A stretch of DNA of 64,000 nucleotides from Linum tenue (lineage: Eukaryota > Streptophyta > Magnoliopsida > Malpighiales > Linaceae). A program made the position numbers and the translations under genes. The notes below the pieces were generated by a model, which had not been told where the DNA came from, made no database searches, and saw only the letters and a program-made list of their open reading frames with translations. Positions 14,676 through 24,504 of the stretch are shown in pieces; positions within the stretch are counted from its first letter, which is position 1, and each line of letters begins with the position of its first letter. The DNA is taken from the NCBI GenBank assembly GCA_946122785.1, contig CAMGYJ010000007.1, positions 35,737,587 through 35,801,586 of the forward strand, written 5' to 3'.

Positions 14676-16500
14676 GAAAGAAAATGGCATTTCGCAAAAA
14701 TCGCCTGAAATCTATGATAGTACCCCCCCCCCTTTGGAATCTGCCAAAAATTGACCTGGAATAAATCCGCACAAATCGGTGCTTAATGGACTTAATCATC
14801 GTTGAAGAATAGTCTCAGGGGGAATCCGTGATCTGAAGCCTTCAAAATCCAAAGAAAATTGTCTTTCGTAGCCCAAAAAATTAGGAAAATGCCATACGAA
14901 AACAAATTGGCCAAAATCGGTGCTTAATGGACTTATCATTAGTGGAAAATAGAAACAATAGACTTCATTATAGGTGGGGAATAGCCTAGCCCTGATTCCG
15001 TGATCTGCAGCCTCCAGAATCGAAAGAAAATAGCATTTCGGAAAAATCACCTGAAATAAGTGATGGTGGAATTTGCCAAAAATTGACCAGGAAAAAATCC
15101 GCCAAATCTGTGCTTAATGGACTTAATCATTGTTGAAAAATAGCCTCAGGCCGAATCCGTGATCTGTAGCCTTCAAAATCCAAAGAAAATAACCTTTCGT
15201 CGCTCATAAAATTACGAAAATGTCATCCGTAAATAAATTGGCCAAATCCGTGCTTAATGGTCTTATCGTCCGTGGAGAATAGAATCTATAGACTTCATTA
15301 TCGGTGGAGAATAGCCTCGGCCTGATTCCGTGATCTGCAGACTCTAAAATCGAAAGAAAATGGCATTTCGGAAAAATCGTCTGAAATCTATGATGGTACC
15401 CGCTTTGAAATCTGCCAAAAATTGACTTAGAATAAATCCGCCCAAATCGGTGCTTAATGGACTTTATCATCATTGAAGAATAGCCTCACGCAGAATCAGT
15501 GATCTGCAGCCTCCAGAATCAAAAGAAAATGGAATTTCGGAAAAATCACCTGAAATCTGTGATGGTACCCCTTTGGAATCTTCCAAAAATTGACCCATAA
15601 TAAATCCACCGAAATCGGTGCTTAATGGACTTAATCATCGTTGAAGAATAGCCTCATGCCGAAGCCGTTATCTATAGCCTTCAAAATCCAAAGAAAATTG
15701 CCTTTCGTCGCCCAAAAACTTACGAAAATGCTATCAGAAAATAAATTGGCTCAAATTGGCGCTTAATGAACTTATCATTCGTGGAGAATAGGATCAATAG
15801 ACTTTATTATCAGTGGAGAATAGCATCGGCCTGATAACGTGATCTGCAGCCTCCAGAATCAAAAGAAAATGACATTTCGAAAAAATCGTCCGAATTTATG
15901 ATGGTAACCGTTTTGAATCTGCCAAATCGATGCTTAATCATCGTTGAAGAACTGCCTCAGGCGAAATCTGTGATTTGGAGCCTTCAAAATCCAAAGAAAA
16001 TGACCTTTCGTTTCCAAAAAAATTATGAAAATGTCATTCGAAAATAAATTGGCCCAAATCCCTGCTTAATGGACTTATCATCCGTGGAGAATACGATCAA
16101 TAGACTTCATTATCGGTGGAGAATAGCCTTGGCCTGATTCCGTGATTTGCAGCCTCCAGAATCGAAAGAAAATTGCATTTCGGAAAAATCGTCCGAAATT
16201 TGTGATGGTACCCTTTTGGAATCTACCAAAAATTGACCCGGAGTAAATCCGACCAAATCGATGCTTAATCATTGTTGAAGAATAGCCTCAGGCCGAATCT
16301 ATGATTTGGAGCCTTCAAAATCCAAAGAAAATGGTCTTATGTCGCCAAAAAATTATGAAAATGTCATCCGAAAATAAATTGGCCCAAATCGGTGCTTAAT
16401 GGACTTATCATCCGTGTAGAATACGATCAATAGACTTCATTATCGGTGGAGAATAGCCTCGGCCTGATTCCGTGATCTGTAGCCTCCAGAATCGAAAGAA
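14676..16500. repeat. 1.82-kb satellite tandem duplication, unit 2
   Basis: Second copy of the preceding unit. It carries the same C10 tract (14,723-14,732) and the same aberrant units. It diverges near 16,505, where GGCAATTCGGAAAAAATGG replaces GGCATTTCGCAAAAATCG. The following short unit (TCATCATTAACGAATAGCC near 16,590) recurs at about 37,320, which links this region to block 3. Confidence 0.85.
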
Positions 16501-18361
16501 AATGGCAATTCGGAAAAAATGGCTATCTTCTTTGGAATCTGCCAAAAATTGACCTGGAATAAATCCGCCCTAATCAGTGCTTAATCATCATTAACGAATA
16601 GCCTTAGGCCGAATCCGTGATCTATAGCCTTCAAAATCCAAAGAAGATAGCCTTTCGTCGCCCAAAAAATTACGAAAATGCCATCTAAAAATATATTGGC
16701 CCAAATCTGTGCTTAATGGACTTATCATACGTGGAGAATAGGATCAATAGATTTCATTATCGGTGGAGAATAGCCTCGGCCTGATGTCGTGATATGCAAC
16801 CTCCAGAATCAAAAGGAAATGGCATTTCAGATAAATCGCCTGAAAGCAGTGATGGTACCACTTTGGAATACGCCAAAAATTGACCCGGAATAAATCTGTC
16901 CCAATCGGTGCTTAATGTACTTAATCATCGTTGAAGAATAGTCTTAAGGCTGAATCCGTGATCTATAGCCTTCAAAATCCAAAGAATATGGCCTTTCCTC
17001 GCCCAAAAAATTACGAAAAATGTCATCCGAAAATAAATTGGCCCAAATTTGTGCTTAATGGACTTATCATCCGTGGATAATAGGATCAATAGACTTCATT
17101 ATTGGTGGAGAATAGCCTCGGCCTGATTCCATGATCTGCAGCCTCCAGAATCGAAAGAAAATGGAATTTGGTGAAAATAGCCATAAATCTGTGATGGTAC
17201 CCCTTTGGAATCTGCCAAAAATTGACCCAGAATAAATCCTCCCAAAACGGTGCATAATGGACTTAATCATCGTTGAAGAACAGCTTCAGGGCGAATCCGT
17301 GATCTGTAGCCTTCAAAATCCAAAGAAAATGGTCTTTCATCGCCCAAAATATTACAAAAATGACATCCGAAAATAAATTGGCCCAAATCGGTGCTTAATG
17401 GACTTATCATCTTTGGATAATAGGATCAATAGACTTTATTATCGGTAGAGAATAGCCTCAGCCGGATTTCGTGATCTGCAGCCTCTGGAATCGAAAGAAA
17501 AAGGCATTTCGGAAAAATCGCCTGAAATCTGTAATGGTACCCCCTTTGGAATCTGTCAAAAATTGACCCGGATTAAGTCCACTCAAAATGATGCTTAATG
17601 GATTTAATCATCGTTGAAGAATAGGCTCAGGCCGAATCGGTGATCTGCAGGCTTCAAAACCAAAGAAAATGGCCTTTCATCGCCCAAATATTACGAAAAT
17701 GCCATCCGAAAGTAAATTTGCCCAAATAGGTGCTTAATGGACTTATCATCCGTGGAGAATAGGATCAATAGACTTTATTATCGGTGGAGAATAGCCTAGA
17801 CCTGATTTCGTGATCTGCAGCCTCCAAAATCGAAACAAAATGGCATATCGGAAAAATCACCCAAAATCTGTGATCGTACCCCTTTTGGAATCTGCCAAAA
17901 TTGACCCGGAATAAATCCTTCCAAATCGGTGCTTAATGCACTTAATCATCTTTAAAGAATAGCCTCGGGCCTAATCCGTGATCTGCAATATTCAAAATCC
18001 AAAGAAAATGGCCTTTCGTTGCCCAAAAAATTATGAAAATGCTATCCGAAAATAAATTGACCTAAATCTGTGCTTAATTGACTTATCATCCGTGGAGAAT
18101 AGGATCAATAGAATTCATTATCGGTGGATAATAGCGTGTGCCTGATTCCATGATCTGCAGCCTCCAGAATTGAAAGAAAGTGGGATTTCAGAAAAATCGC
18201 CCGAAATCTGTGATGGTACCCATTGGAATCGTCCAAAAATTGACCCGGAATAAATCCGCCCAAATTGCCTTTAAATGGACTTAATCATCGTTGAAGAATA
18301 GCCTCAGGCCGAATCTGTGATCTGTATCATTCAAAATCCAAAGAAAATGGCCTTTCGTTGC

Positions 18362-19545
18362 CCAAAAAATTACGAAAATGTCATCCGAAAATAAATTGAC
18401 CCAAATTTGTGCTTAATGGACTTATCATCCGTGGAGAATAGGATCAATAGAATTCATTTTCGGTGGAGAATAGCCTCGACCTGATTTCGTGATCTGCAGC
18501 CTCCAGAATCGAAAGAAAATGGCATTTCGGAAAAATCGCCCGAAATCTGTGATTCTAACCTTTTGGAATCGTCCAAAAATTGACCCTGAATAAATCCGCC
18601 CAAATCGATGCTTAATGGACTTAATCATCATTGAAGAATAGCCTCAGGCCGAATTCGGGATCTGTAGCCATTAAAATCCAAAAAAATCGCATTTTGTCGC
18701 CCAAAAAATTACGAAAATGCCATCTGAAATAAATTGCCCCAAATCGCTGCTTAATGAACTTATCATCCGTGGAAAATAGGATCAATACACTTCATTATTG
18801 GTGGAGAATTACCCGGCCTGATTCCGGGATCTGCAGCCTCCAGAATCGAAAGAAAATGGCATTTAGGAAAAATCGCCTGAAATCTGTGATGGTACCCCTT
18901 TGGAATTTGCAAAAAATTGACCCAGAATAAATCCGCCCAAATCGGTGCTTCATGGACTTAATCATCATTGAAGAATAGCCTCAGGCTTAATCTGTGATCT
19001 GTAGCCTTCAAAATCCAAAGAAAATGGCCTTTCGTCGCCCAAAAATTACGAAAATGACATCCGAAAATAAATTGGCCCAAATCGGTGCTTAATGGGCTTA
19101 ACAACCGCGTAGAATAGGATCAATAGACTTCATTATTGCTGGAGAATAGCCTCGGCCCGATTCCGTGATTTGCAGCCTCTAGAATCGAAAGAAAATGGCA
19201 TTTTAGAAAAATCGCCTGAAATCTGTGATGGTACCCCTTTGGAATCTGCCAAAAATTGACCTGGAATAAATTCGCCCAAATCGGTGCTTAATGGACTTAA
19301 TCATCGGTGAAGAATAGCCTCAGGGCGAATTCGGGATCTGTAGCCATTAAAATCCTAAAAAAAGGGTTTTTCGTCGCCCAAAAAATTACGAAAATGCCAT
19401 CTGAAAATAAATTGACCCAAATCGCTACTTAATGAACTTATCATCCGTGGAGAATAGGATCAATAGACTTCATTATCGGTGGAGAATAGCCTCGGCCTGA
19501 TTCCGTGATCTGCAGCCTCTATAATCGAAAGAAAATGGCATTTCG
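18362..19545. repeat. Satellite module repeated at 1-1.18 kb (copy 2)
   Basis: Matches the first 1.18 kb of the window at an offset of about 18.36 kb, indels aside. It sits directly left of the S1 island. Confidence 0.75.
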
Positions 19546-19790
19546 GAGAAATTGCCTGAAATCTGTGATGGCGCCCCTTTGGAATCTGCAAAAAATAGAC
19601 CCGGAATAAATCCGCCAAAATTCGGTGCTTAATGGACTTAATCATCGTTGAAGAATAGCCTCAAGCTGAATCAGTGATCTATAGCCTTCAAAATCGAAAG
19701 AAAATGGCCTTTTGTCGACCAAAAAATTACGAAAATGTCATCTGAAAATATATTGGCCCAAATCGGTGCTTAATGGAATTATCATCCGTG

Positions 19791-20328
19791 CAGAGTCCTT
19801 CAATTGAACACACAACTGAATCGAACCTCTCTGTCAGAGTCCTTAAAATCTTTTCTACAATCTTCTCATCAGTCATTGATTCACCACAGTTTCATATGGA
19901 GTTAGCAACTTCCATAACTCTACCAAAGTAGTCTGAGACAGATTCTCCTTCTTTCATTTCCAGAATTTCAAAACTCCTCCTAAGACTTTGCAATTGAGCC
20001 TTTTGAACTCGTGCATTACCCTGGTATTTCATTTTCATAGAGTCTCGTAGTTCTTTGGAGGTATCTTTGTTGGTGATTGTCTTCAGAATCTCTTGTCTAT
20101 GGAGTTGAACGGGTAGTTTTTGGATTTGAGATCCTTCAATCTGAGATCTTCCAGTGTCTTTGTTTGTTCTGCTGTGATCACAGTTCCTTCAGCAGGTTCC
20201 TGAACTCCAGTGAAAACAACTCGTCAGTAATCTTTGGACCTCAGAAGATTCTCCATAAGCATGCTCCAGTGCTCATAATCCCCATCAAACTTGGGGATAC
20301 AAGCTTGAGCAAAGCCACCATCACCCAT
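19791..20328 (-). pseudogene. Ty1/copia gag fragment (S1), degenerate
   Basis: On the minus strand this encodes the start and middle of a copia-type GAG polyprotein (UBN2/gag-polypeptide family), the capsid-forming part of an LTR retrotransposon. Reading begins at the ATG at 20,328, 164 nt downstream of the primer-binding site. Recognisable pieces are IPKFDGDYEHWSMLMENLL near the start, then YQGNARVQKAQLQSLRRSF, FEILEMKEGESVSDYF and KIVEKILRTLTERFDSVV. The frame is broken: a TGA follows RSKDY, a frameshift lies near KNYPFNSI, and another TGA follows MEVANSI. The element stops after about 175 codons where satellite begins at 19,790, so nucleocapsid, protease, integrase and RT are absent. It cannot make a functional product. 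Confidence 0.85.
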
Positions 20329-20491
20329 CCTGTTCTTGTCTCTCACCCTGATCGAAACTCACTTTTCTCTCGGGTTTCCCAACCTAGAAAACAAACAATT
20401 TCACTCTTTCTACCTCTCTGTGCTTGACAACAACTCACTCTCTCTTCAAGCTTGAAAGCTTCTCAAAATTTTGGTTACAATTTACTTTCGA

Positions 20492-20503
20492 GCTCTGATA
20501 CCA
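20492..20503 (-). other. Copia primer-binding site (S1)
   Basis: The minus strand reads TGGTATCAGAGC, the usual copia PBS complementary to the 3' end of initiator tRNA-Met. It lies 3 nt downstream of the LTR end (CTTCA-TTG-TGGTATCAGAGC). Confidence 0.9.
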
Positions 20504-20506
20504 CAA

Positions 20507-20858
20507 TGAAGACTCAAATGTATTGTATACTGACACTTTTATCAGAAAGAACGAACTGAACCATAAATACACATATTCAGCCTGCAATCTTGGTTTCCCA
20601 CTAACCATGATTGACTCCACGATCCTAAAAACTAGCTAACAAATTCTGTACAACTCGATGGACTCCAATGAAACTCTAAAGACATAAACAGACTTTAATG
20701 AACACACTTAGACTTTCAGTGACTAAACTGTAAAATACAAAACCACATAAACGACACAGCATTGACTCAATTTAAAACCCTGCCTTCCTTCGCGCCACAA
20801 CTACTCCTTTTGCTCTGCGGATTCCTTCAGCAGCTCGGATTCGAGACTTCTTCCAGCA
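20507..20858 (-). mobile_element. Copia 5' LTR (S1), 352 bp
   Basis: On the minus strand the LTR runs from TGCTGGAAGAAG (TGTTGGAAGAAG in the S2 copy) to GAGTCTTCA, with TG...CA ends. Its inner edge is fixed by the adjacent PBS; the outer edge is inferred from the TG start. No partner LTR is present, because the element is truncated within gag. Sequence just outside (20,859-20,927) resembles 25,339-25,410, suggesting that the element entered an existing copy of the GGACT upstream region. Confidence 0.75.
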
Positions 20859-20927
20859 GAAATATGTATAACATGAACTAAAAAAGTACGTTTTAGCAAA
20901 CCCTACCTTAAATAGGTTAGAGCTCGC

Positions 20928-21072
20928 CCTTCACGCACCGGCCCTGTCCCGCGATGTTGATCAGGTAGGGATCCCGTTGGGCCCGATTACGAGCGGGTGC
21001 GGCTGTTGGGTGACGCCGGTAGCGATGAAAGCCGCGCTTCAGCATGCCGTAGGTGAAAATTATGGAGCCCAT
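20928..21072 (-). pseudogene. AIG2-like/GGACT gamma-glutamylcyclotransferase-like exon fragment (S1, copy 1)
   Basis: From the ATG at 21,072 the minus strand encodes MGSIIFTYGMLKRGF, which resembles the FTYGTLKRGF start of plant GGACT/AIG2-like proteins (putative gamma-glutamylamine cyclotransferases). After a few non-matching codons a second piece in another frame reads HPLVIGPNGIPYLINIAGQ and then RCVKGEL. It matches the family's PLV-GP-GIPYLIN-PG-G-V-GEL segment. The middle is therefore deleted by a length not divisible by three. Homology ends at GAGCTCTA near 20,928. An intact family member is about 150-190 residues; this keeps under 50 recognisable ones. It is a dead first-exon remnant with its promoter still attached. 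The family call rests on remembered motif similarity only. Confidence 0.7.
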
Positions 21073-21175
21073 TTTGGGAGAGGACGGCAGTGGCTGAGTG
21101 GAAGAAGAAAATGCGACGAGGAAGATGAAATCGTTGGCTGTGGTTGGCGATTTCAGCGTATGCTGTGGTGGTGGG

Positions 21176-21191
21176 TTATATCTTTATATAA
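21176..21191 (-). promoter_or_regulatory. TATA promoter of GGACT fragment (S1, copy 1)
   Basis: The minus strand reads TTATATAAAGATATAA, about 105-120 bp upstream of the fragment's ATG. It is a plausible plant core promoter retained by the pseudogene. Confidence 0.5.
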
Positions 21192-21280
21192 GTTATGGGC
21201 CGGACTTTTTTACGATAGTTATGGGCTGGACCTGCTGTTGGGCTTTCCGTTGCATGCTTGTCGAGCCCGTTGTGATTTCT

Positions 21281-21403
21281 GCGATGTTGATCAGGTACGG
21301 GATCCCGTTGGGCCCGATTACGAGCGGGTGCGGCTGTTGGGTGACGCCGGTAGCGATGAAAGCCGCGCTTCAGCATGCCGTAGGTGAAAATTATGGAGCC
21401 CAT
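21281..21403 (-). pseudogene. GGACT-like exon fragment (S1, copy 2)
   Basis: Second arm of the 331-bp duplication, with the same ATG-led FTYGMLKRGF start at 21,403 and the same out-of-frame PLVIGPNGIPYLIN piece. It breaks off at 21,281, where the tandem junction returns to upstream sequence, so the GQGRCVKGEL tail is missing. The open frame through the junction (minus strand, down to 21,176) is a by-product of the duplication. Confidence 0.65.
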
Positions 21404-21506
21404 TTTGGGAGAGGACGGCAGTGGCTGAGTGGAAGAAGAAAATGCGACGAGGAAGATGAAATCGTTGGCTGTGGTTGGCGATTTCAGTGTATGCTGTGGT
21501 GGTGGG

Positions 21507-21522
21507 TTATATCTTTATATAA
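21507..21522 (-). promoter_or_regulatory. TATA promoter of GGACT fragment (S1, copy 2)
   Basis: Identical TTATATAAAGATATAA on the minus strand, 331 bp from its partner, upstream of the ATG at 21,403. Confidence 0.5.
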
Positions 21523-21612
21523 GTTATGGGCCGGACTTTTTTACGATAGTTATGGGCTGGACCTGCTGTTGGGCTTTCCGTTGCATGCTTGTCGAGCCCG
21601 TTGTGATTTCTG

Positions 21613-22231
21613 CGGGTCAGTTTCAAGAACCCGTTCACTCTCATCCATTTCCTCTATCAACCAATCTATTTTTTGTTCCACCTAACCGAATTCAAAATCC
21701 AATCTGTTTTCTCCAAGATCTCATTCTCCAAATTACCCTTAAGTTCCAATTCTATGGATGTTATCTCTGGACAATGACTTGAAATCAAACACCGCGAGAT
21801 ACTATGAACCAAATATATCAGTGATAATGTATTGTGTGTTTAAATCGTAATTTAACTTTGAACGAAACCATTTTATATCGACTTGAAAAATAAAAATCAA
21901 TTTATATCAATAAAATGCTATAACGTTTTGGGTTCTGATAAACAGATTTTCTAGTCAGATTGTCAATACGATATGGTTTAACATACATTACTTAAAATAT
22001 GTATATTACGAACTAAGAAAATGTACTTAGCAACAACAAGCACTAAGAAAGTGGCGTCCACAGCCTAAAGAAACACAACATTTGATTAACCTTTTCGATT
22101 CAAATTAACGAAACCCCAAATTACAATACTACTTATAGTTCAAATGCTTTATCCTCTCTAAACCATTTACAATAACTTCTCCAAAACGAAATAGGCACTA
22201 CTATAGTACTACTGATGCAAATCTTCAGGAT
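21613..22231. other. Non-coding spacer between GGACT promoter and IST1 3' end (S1)
   Basis: AT-rich, with no coding feature I recognise. It is upstream flank of the GGACT fragment and 3' flank of the minus-strand IST1 gene. A diverged relative lies at about 24,860-25,510: shared phrases are ATTCTCCAAA, GAACTAAGAAAGTG, CCTAAAGAAACACAACAT and TTTGATTAACCTTTTC. Confidence 0.7.
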
Positions 22232-22900
22232 TCATCCAGTGGTACTAATTCCTCGTCGTCGAGCTCCAACGTCCTTGTGAAGTATCGCACAAACCTTTGC
22301 AAGCGTGGTAGGATAAGGAACCCTAGCATGCCTCGACTCCAGCCTCTCCGCCACTTCCGAGTCAACGCAACTTCCCCGGAAACCCTCGAAACTCGCCGCA
22401 TCCGCCGCCGCAACGTCGTAGAACTCCCCGTAACGCTCGAAGAAGAGCTGTCGAAGGATCCAAAGCTCGAGGAGATCGGGACAACGTGGGGCGGCGAAAG
22501 CCAGCGTGGATACCGCCTTGTTGATCTCCCTAGGGCAGTCCGAGTGTCGGCGGATGTAGGTGAGATTCGCGACGACGATCTCGCACGAATGGTACAGCAA
22601 CTCGAGGATCCGGATCGCGTTCTCCTCCCTCACTATCTGCTCCGCGGCCACGAAGACGGCACCCACGTCCCCATCGTCTACGAACCGAGCTATTCTGCCG
22701 GTACGGTCCTGGACCCGCTTTTCCCTTTCTTTCTTCAGGTTTCTCAGTCGGCTTTGCAGCTCGGTCACCGCCCTCTCGCACGTAGAACCGTTCCTCCAGC
22801 CCCCACCGCCTCGGAAGAAGCCGGTGATCATTGCTTCAAACTTTCCCCGACTGCTGCTGCTGCTTCTGGCGGGCACCTTCGCGACACTCGTCAACATCAT
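22232..22900 (-). CDS. IST1-like protein (regulator of Vps4/ESCRT-III family), S1 copy
   Basis: Encodes 222 residues. The IST1 domain spans roughly residues 45-200; members bind ESCRT-III subunits and VPS4 and modulate membrane scission in the multivesicular-body pathway on endosomes. Diagnostic segments are AEQIVREEN (86-94), ILELLYHSCEIVV (98-110), DCPREINKAVSTLAFAAPRC (111-130, the family's CP...AI-SL-FAAPRC signature) and QLFFERYG (141-148). Residues 1-44 are Ser/Gly-rich and lack the usual clear first helix; no signal peptide or membrane span is seen. Plant IST1-like proteins often carry long C-terminal tails; here the domain is almost the whole protein. The ORF is intronless, unlike typical plant relatives as I know them, so it may be a retrocopy or a short lineage-specific form. 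The first ATG of an ATG-ATG pair is used; a TATA box lies about 90 bp upstream. GC-rich against AT-rich surroundings. No gene symbol can be assigned. Confidence 0.9.
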   Translation of the reverse strand: MMLTSVAKVPARSSSSSRGKFEAMITGFFRGGGGWRNGSTCERAVTELQSRLRNLKKEREKRVQDRTGRIARFVDDGDVGAVFVAAEQIVREENAIRILELLYHSCEIVVANLTYIRRHSDCPREINKAVSTLAFAAPRCPDLLELWILRQLFFERYGEFYDVAAADAASFEGFRGSCVDSEVAERLESRHARVPYPTTLAKVCAILHKDVGARRRGISTTG

Positions 22901-22986
22901 GATTAACGAGACTTTGGTAGAGTTGAAGGAAAAGGGAACTTTATTGTTTGTTTCCTTTTTTACGCTAGATGGAGGAGATTGGCGTG

Positions 22987-22994
22987 TTTATATA
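22987..22994 (-). promoter_or_regulatory. TATA box of IST1-like gene (S1)
   Basis: Minus-strand TATATAAA in the context CTCCTATATAAACACGCC, 87-94 bp upstream of the ATG. A start about 30 bp downstream gives a leader of roughly 60 nt, ordinary for plants. The box is identical in S2 and S3 and absent from the truncated S3b copy. Confidence 0.75.
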
Positions 22995-23289
22995 GGAGAG
23001 GAGTGGCCTGATGAGATAGCCTTGCTCGACTAGGATTAGGAAAACCTTTTAATCGTCGGAAACAAATTAAGTACCACTTTCTTATTCGAGCTGGCTACGT
23101 ATTAGTCCCTTAAGTGTGGTGTATTAGGATTGTAGCCCATGCATGCAGAGACTTAGCTAGCTAGTTGCCGTGTTATGAGCCTAGGGTTTTCCCTTTGTAT
23201 AAATTGCACTCTAACCGAGTGTGAGAGAAACTCAAGCTGAATAAGAGATTTCTTATCGCAATCAACAGTAGTATTGGAACCGCGTAAAT
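22995..23289. other. Upstream region of IST1-like gene with LTR-like segment (S1)
   Basis: Holds the distal promoter region of the minus-strand gene. On the plus strand, 23,120-23,265 resembles a copia LTR tail: TATAAAT at 23,198-23,204, then GTGTGAGAGAAACTCAAGC, AATAAG and ATCAACA. I found no convincing 5-bp target duplication or PBS, so a solo LTR is only possible. Confidence 0.3.
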
Positions 23290-23819
23290 TAGGGATGATA
23301 ATTTGAACCCACGTCTTACCGAGCATTACCTGACCTGACTCGTGTTGAGATGTGTATTACTCGACTCGTAGTAGCGTGGAGCGGAGTATGGGTATTTACT
23401 TCCGACTCCATGCCCTGTCTCACCCTGTCGATTTCTTGGCCCATTCTATCTATATTTCTGTATTTATATTTCTCATATTTTGACTTTTTTCAACTAGCTA
23501 GTTAGAAGGTAGAGATTTGATCTTTTAACTAGTTAGACTTAGCTACCCATTCTATTATCACTAATTTTCATTCATAAACTATTTTCGCTAATTCATAAAA
23601 TTAAAAAAGCTATTTTCGCTTCGGTTTATCGTAAAAAATAAAATTTTGCTTAAATTTTTTAAATAACATGTGAGAGTGTGTTGACCTGCCCCTCTCCATA
23701 CCCGAGCAGGTATTACTCGCCCCAACCCGCATTGGTATTACCCATCTCGACTTGCACTTGGTGTGGGGCGGGTATGGGTATTGAGATTCTCGTCCCACCC
23801 CATTCATTTGTCGTCACTA
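23290..23819. mobile_element. Non-autonomous hAT-type element 'hAT2', full-length form (S1)
   Basis: 530 bp with imperfect terminal inverted repeats: TAGGGATGATAAT at the left and, reverse-complemented, TAGTGACGACAAA at the right. It is flanked by an 8-bp target duplication with one mismatch (GCGTAAAT 23,282-23,289; ACGTAAAT 23,820-23,827). Sub-terminal regions are rich in ACCCG/CGGGT motifs, as in many plant hAT MITEs. No transposase sequence. S2 and S3 carry a version with 394 internal bp missing. Confidence 0.7.
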
Positions 23820-23857
23820 ACGTAAATTTGTTAGTCTTTATTGTTTTGAGCGACACC

Positions 23858-24504
23858 TAGGGGTGGGCAATATGCGGGTTAGGTGGTTTTTCGTTTCAAA
23901 TTGACTCGCCCGCTTACTAGCGAGTTGGAATAATTGTGACCCACAATCCACTCACATTTTCTGCGGGTCGGGTTGGGTGGGTGGCGGATGAGTGCGGCTG
24001 GGTTGTGGGTTAACCAGCAAAAGCAGTTCTCCAACCAGCAATTAAAAAAGTTGACTAAAATTTATAATAAGTTCATAGTAAATTAGTAAGACTATACCAA
24101 TTTAAACACTTCTCACTTTTTTTAAGTGAATCCATGTAGTATTTGCATAAAAAAAATTACTACTCTATCAACCAATTGTGAGAAAACTTACGCATTTTGT
24201 GGTTTTGATAAAATTCAATATTTAATGGATTATAAAAATAATACGTATTCTCATATCCAAAATCTAATGTATATTACACAATACAATAACCAATAATAGT
24301 AGTTAAAACGATATTTTTTCATGTGAAAATAGGATGCGGGTCATTCGGTTGACCCGCAATCCACCCACCACCCACCCACATAAGTGCGGGTGGGAGATTT
24401 ATCAATCCATAATCACCTGTATCAATCACCCACTGCTTGCGAGTCCGGTTATTTGTGGGTGGCGATATCAATCCGCGGATTAACCACCCACGTGCCCACG
24501 CATA
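23858..24504. mobile_element. Non-autonomous hAT-type element 'hAT1' (S1)
   Basis: 647 bp. Left end TAGGGGTGGGCA; right end TGCCCACGCATA, whose complement is TATGCGTGGGCA, giving a 12-bp inverted repeat with two mismatches. 8-bp target duplication with one mismatch: GCGACACC 23,850-23,857 and GCGACAGC 24,505-24,512. GC-rich sub-terminal ends with inverted GGTTGGGTGGGT / ACCCACCCACA motifs flank an AT-rich core. No transposase. It lies only 38 bp from hAT2. Confidence 0.8.

Larger units (their letters stand above)
1..19790. repeat. Satellite block 1, ~340-bp dimeric tandem repeat
   Basis: Head-to-tail units of about 340 bp fill this block with no other sequence visible. Each unit has an A half of about 200 bp and a B half of about 140 bp. 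Both begin near ATGGACTTA and end near AATCGGTGCTTAAT. The halves align to each other (GAATAGCCTC, TCCGTGATCTG, AAAGAAAATGGC, AATAAAT, CCCAAATCGGTGC), so the unit is an old dimer. The A half has two insertions relative to B: a 32-bp module ending in GGTGGAGAATAG and about 26 bp around GGTACCCCTTTGGAATCTGC. Neighbouring units are moderately diverged outside the recently homogenised zones. The block ends abruptly in the A half at ATCATCCGTG, where a copia fragment begins. I recognise no named satellite family. Confidence 0.95.
20951..21612. repeat. ~331-bp tandem duplication of GGACT exon plus promoter (S1 only)
   Basis: Positions 20,951-21,280 and 21,281-21,612 are near-identical direct repeats. 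The first carries one deletion (CAGGTAGGG versus CAGGTACGGG). The junction has GCG microhomology (TTTCTGCG-ATGTTG versus TTTCTGCG-GGTCAG). S2 has a single copy. Confidence 0.95.

Noticed and set aside
18524..18546. CENP-B box in the satellite
   Set aside because: TTTCGGAAAAATCGCC fits the TTCG, A and CG positions but has CC where the box needs GG. Plants are also not known to use the mammalian CENP-B box.
1..19790. CRISPR-like array
   Set aside because: The spacing is one continuous ~340-bp satellite without unique spacers, and the genome is clearly plant nuclear.
20077..20427. 116-codon plus-strand frame (also at 29,808)
   Set aside because: Antisense shadow of the copia gag fragment.
21098..21782. 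195- and 117-codon plus-strand frames over the GGACT fragments
   Set aside because: Antisense to a recognisable GGACT exon and promoter, and created partly by the 331-bp tandem repeat.
22277..23033. Other plus- and minus-strand frames over the IST1 gene (209, 157 and 83 codons)
   Set aside because: Shadow frames of the IST1 gene with no family resemblance.
23120..23265. Definite solo LTR upstream of IST1
   Set aside because: TATA and AATAAG motifs fit, but no matching 5-bp target duplication was found for any TG...CA boundary tried.
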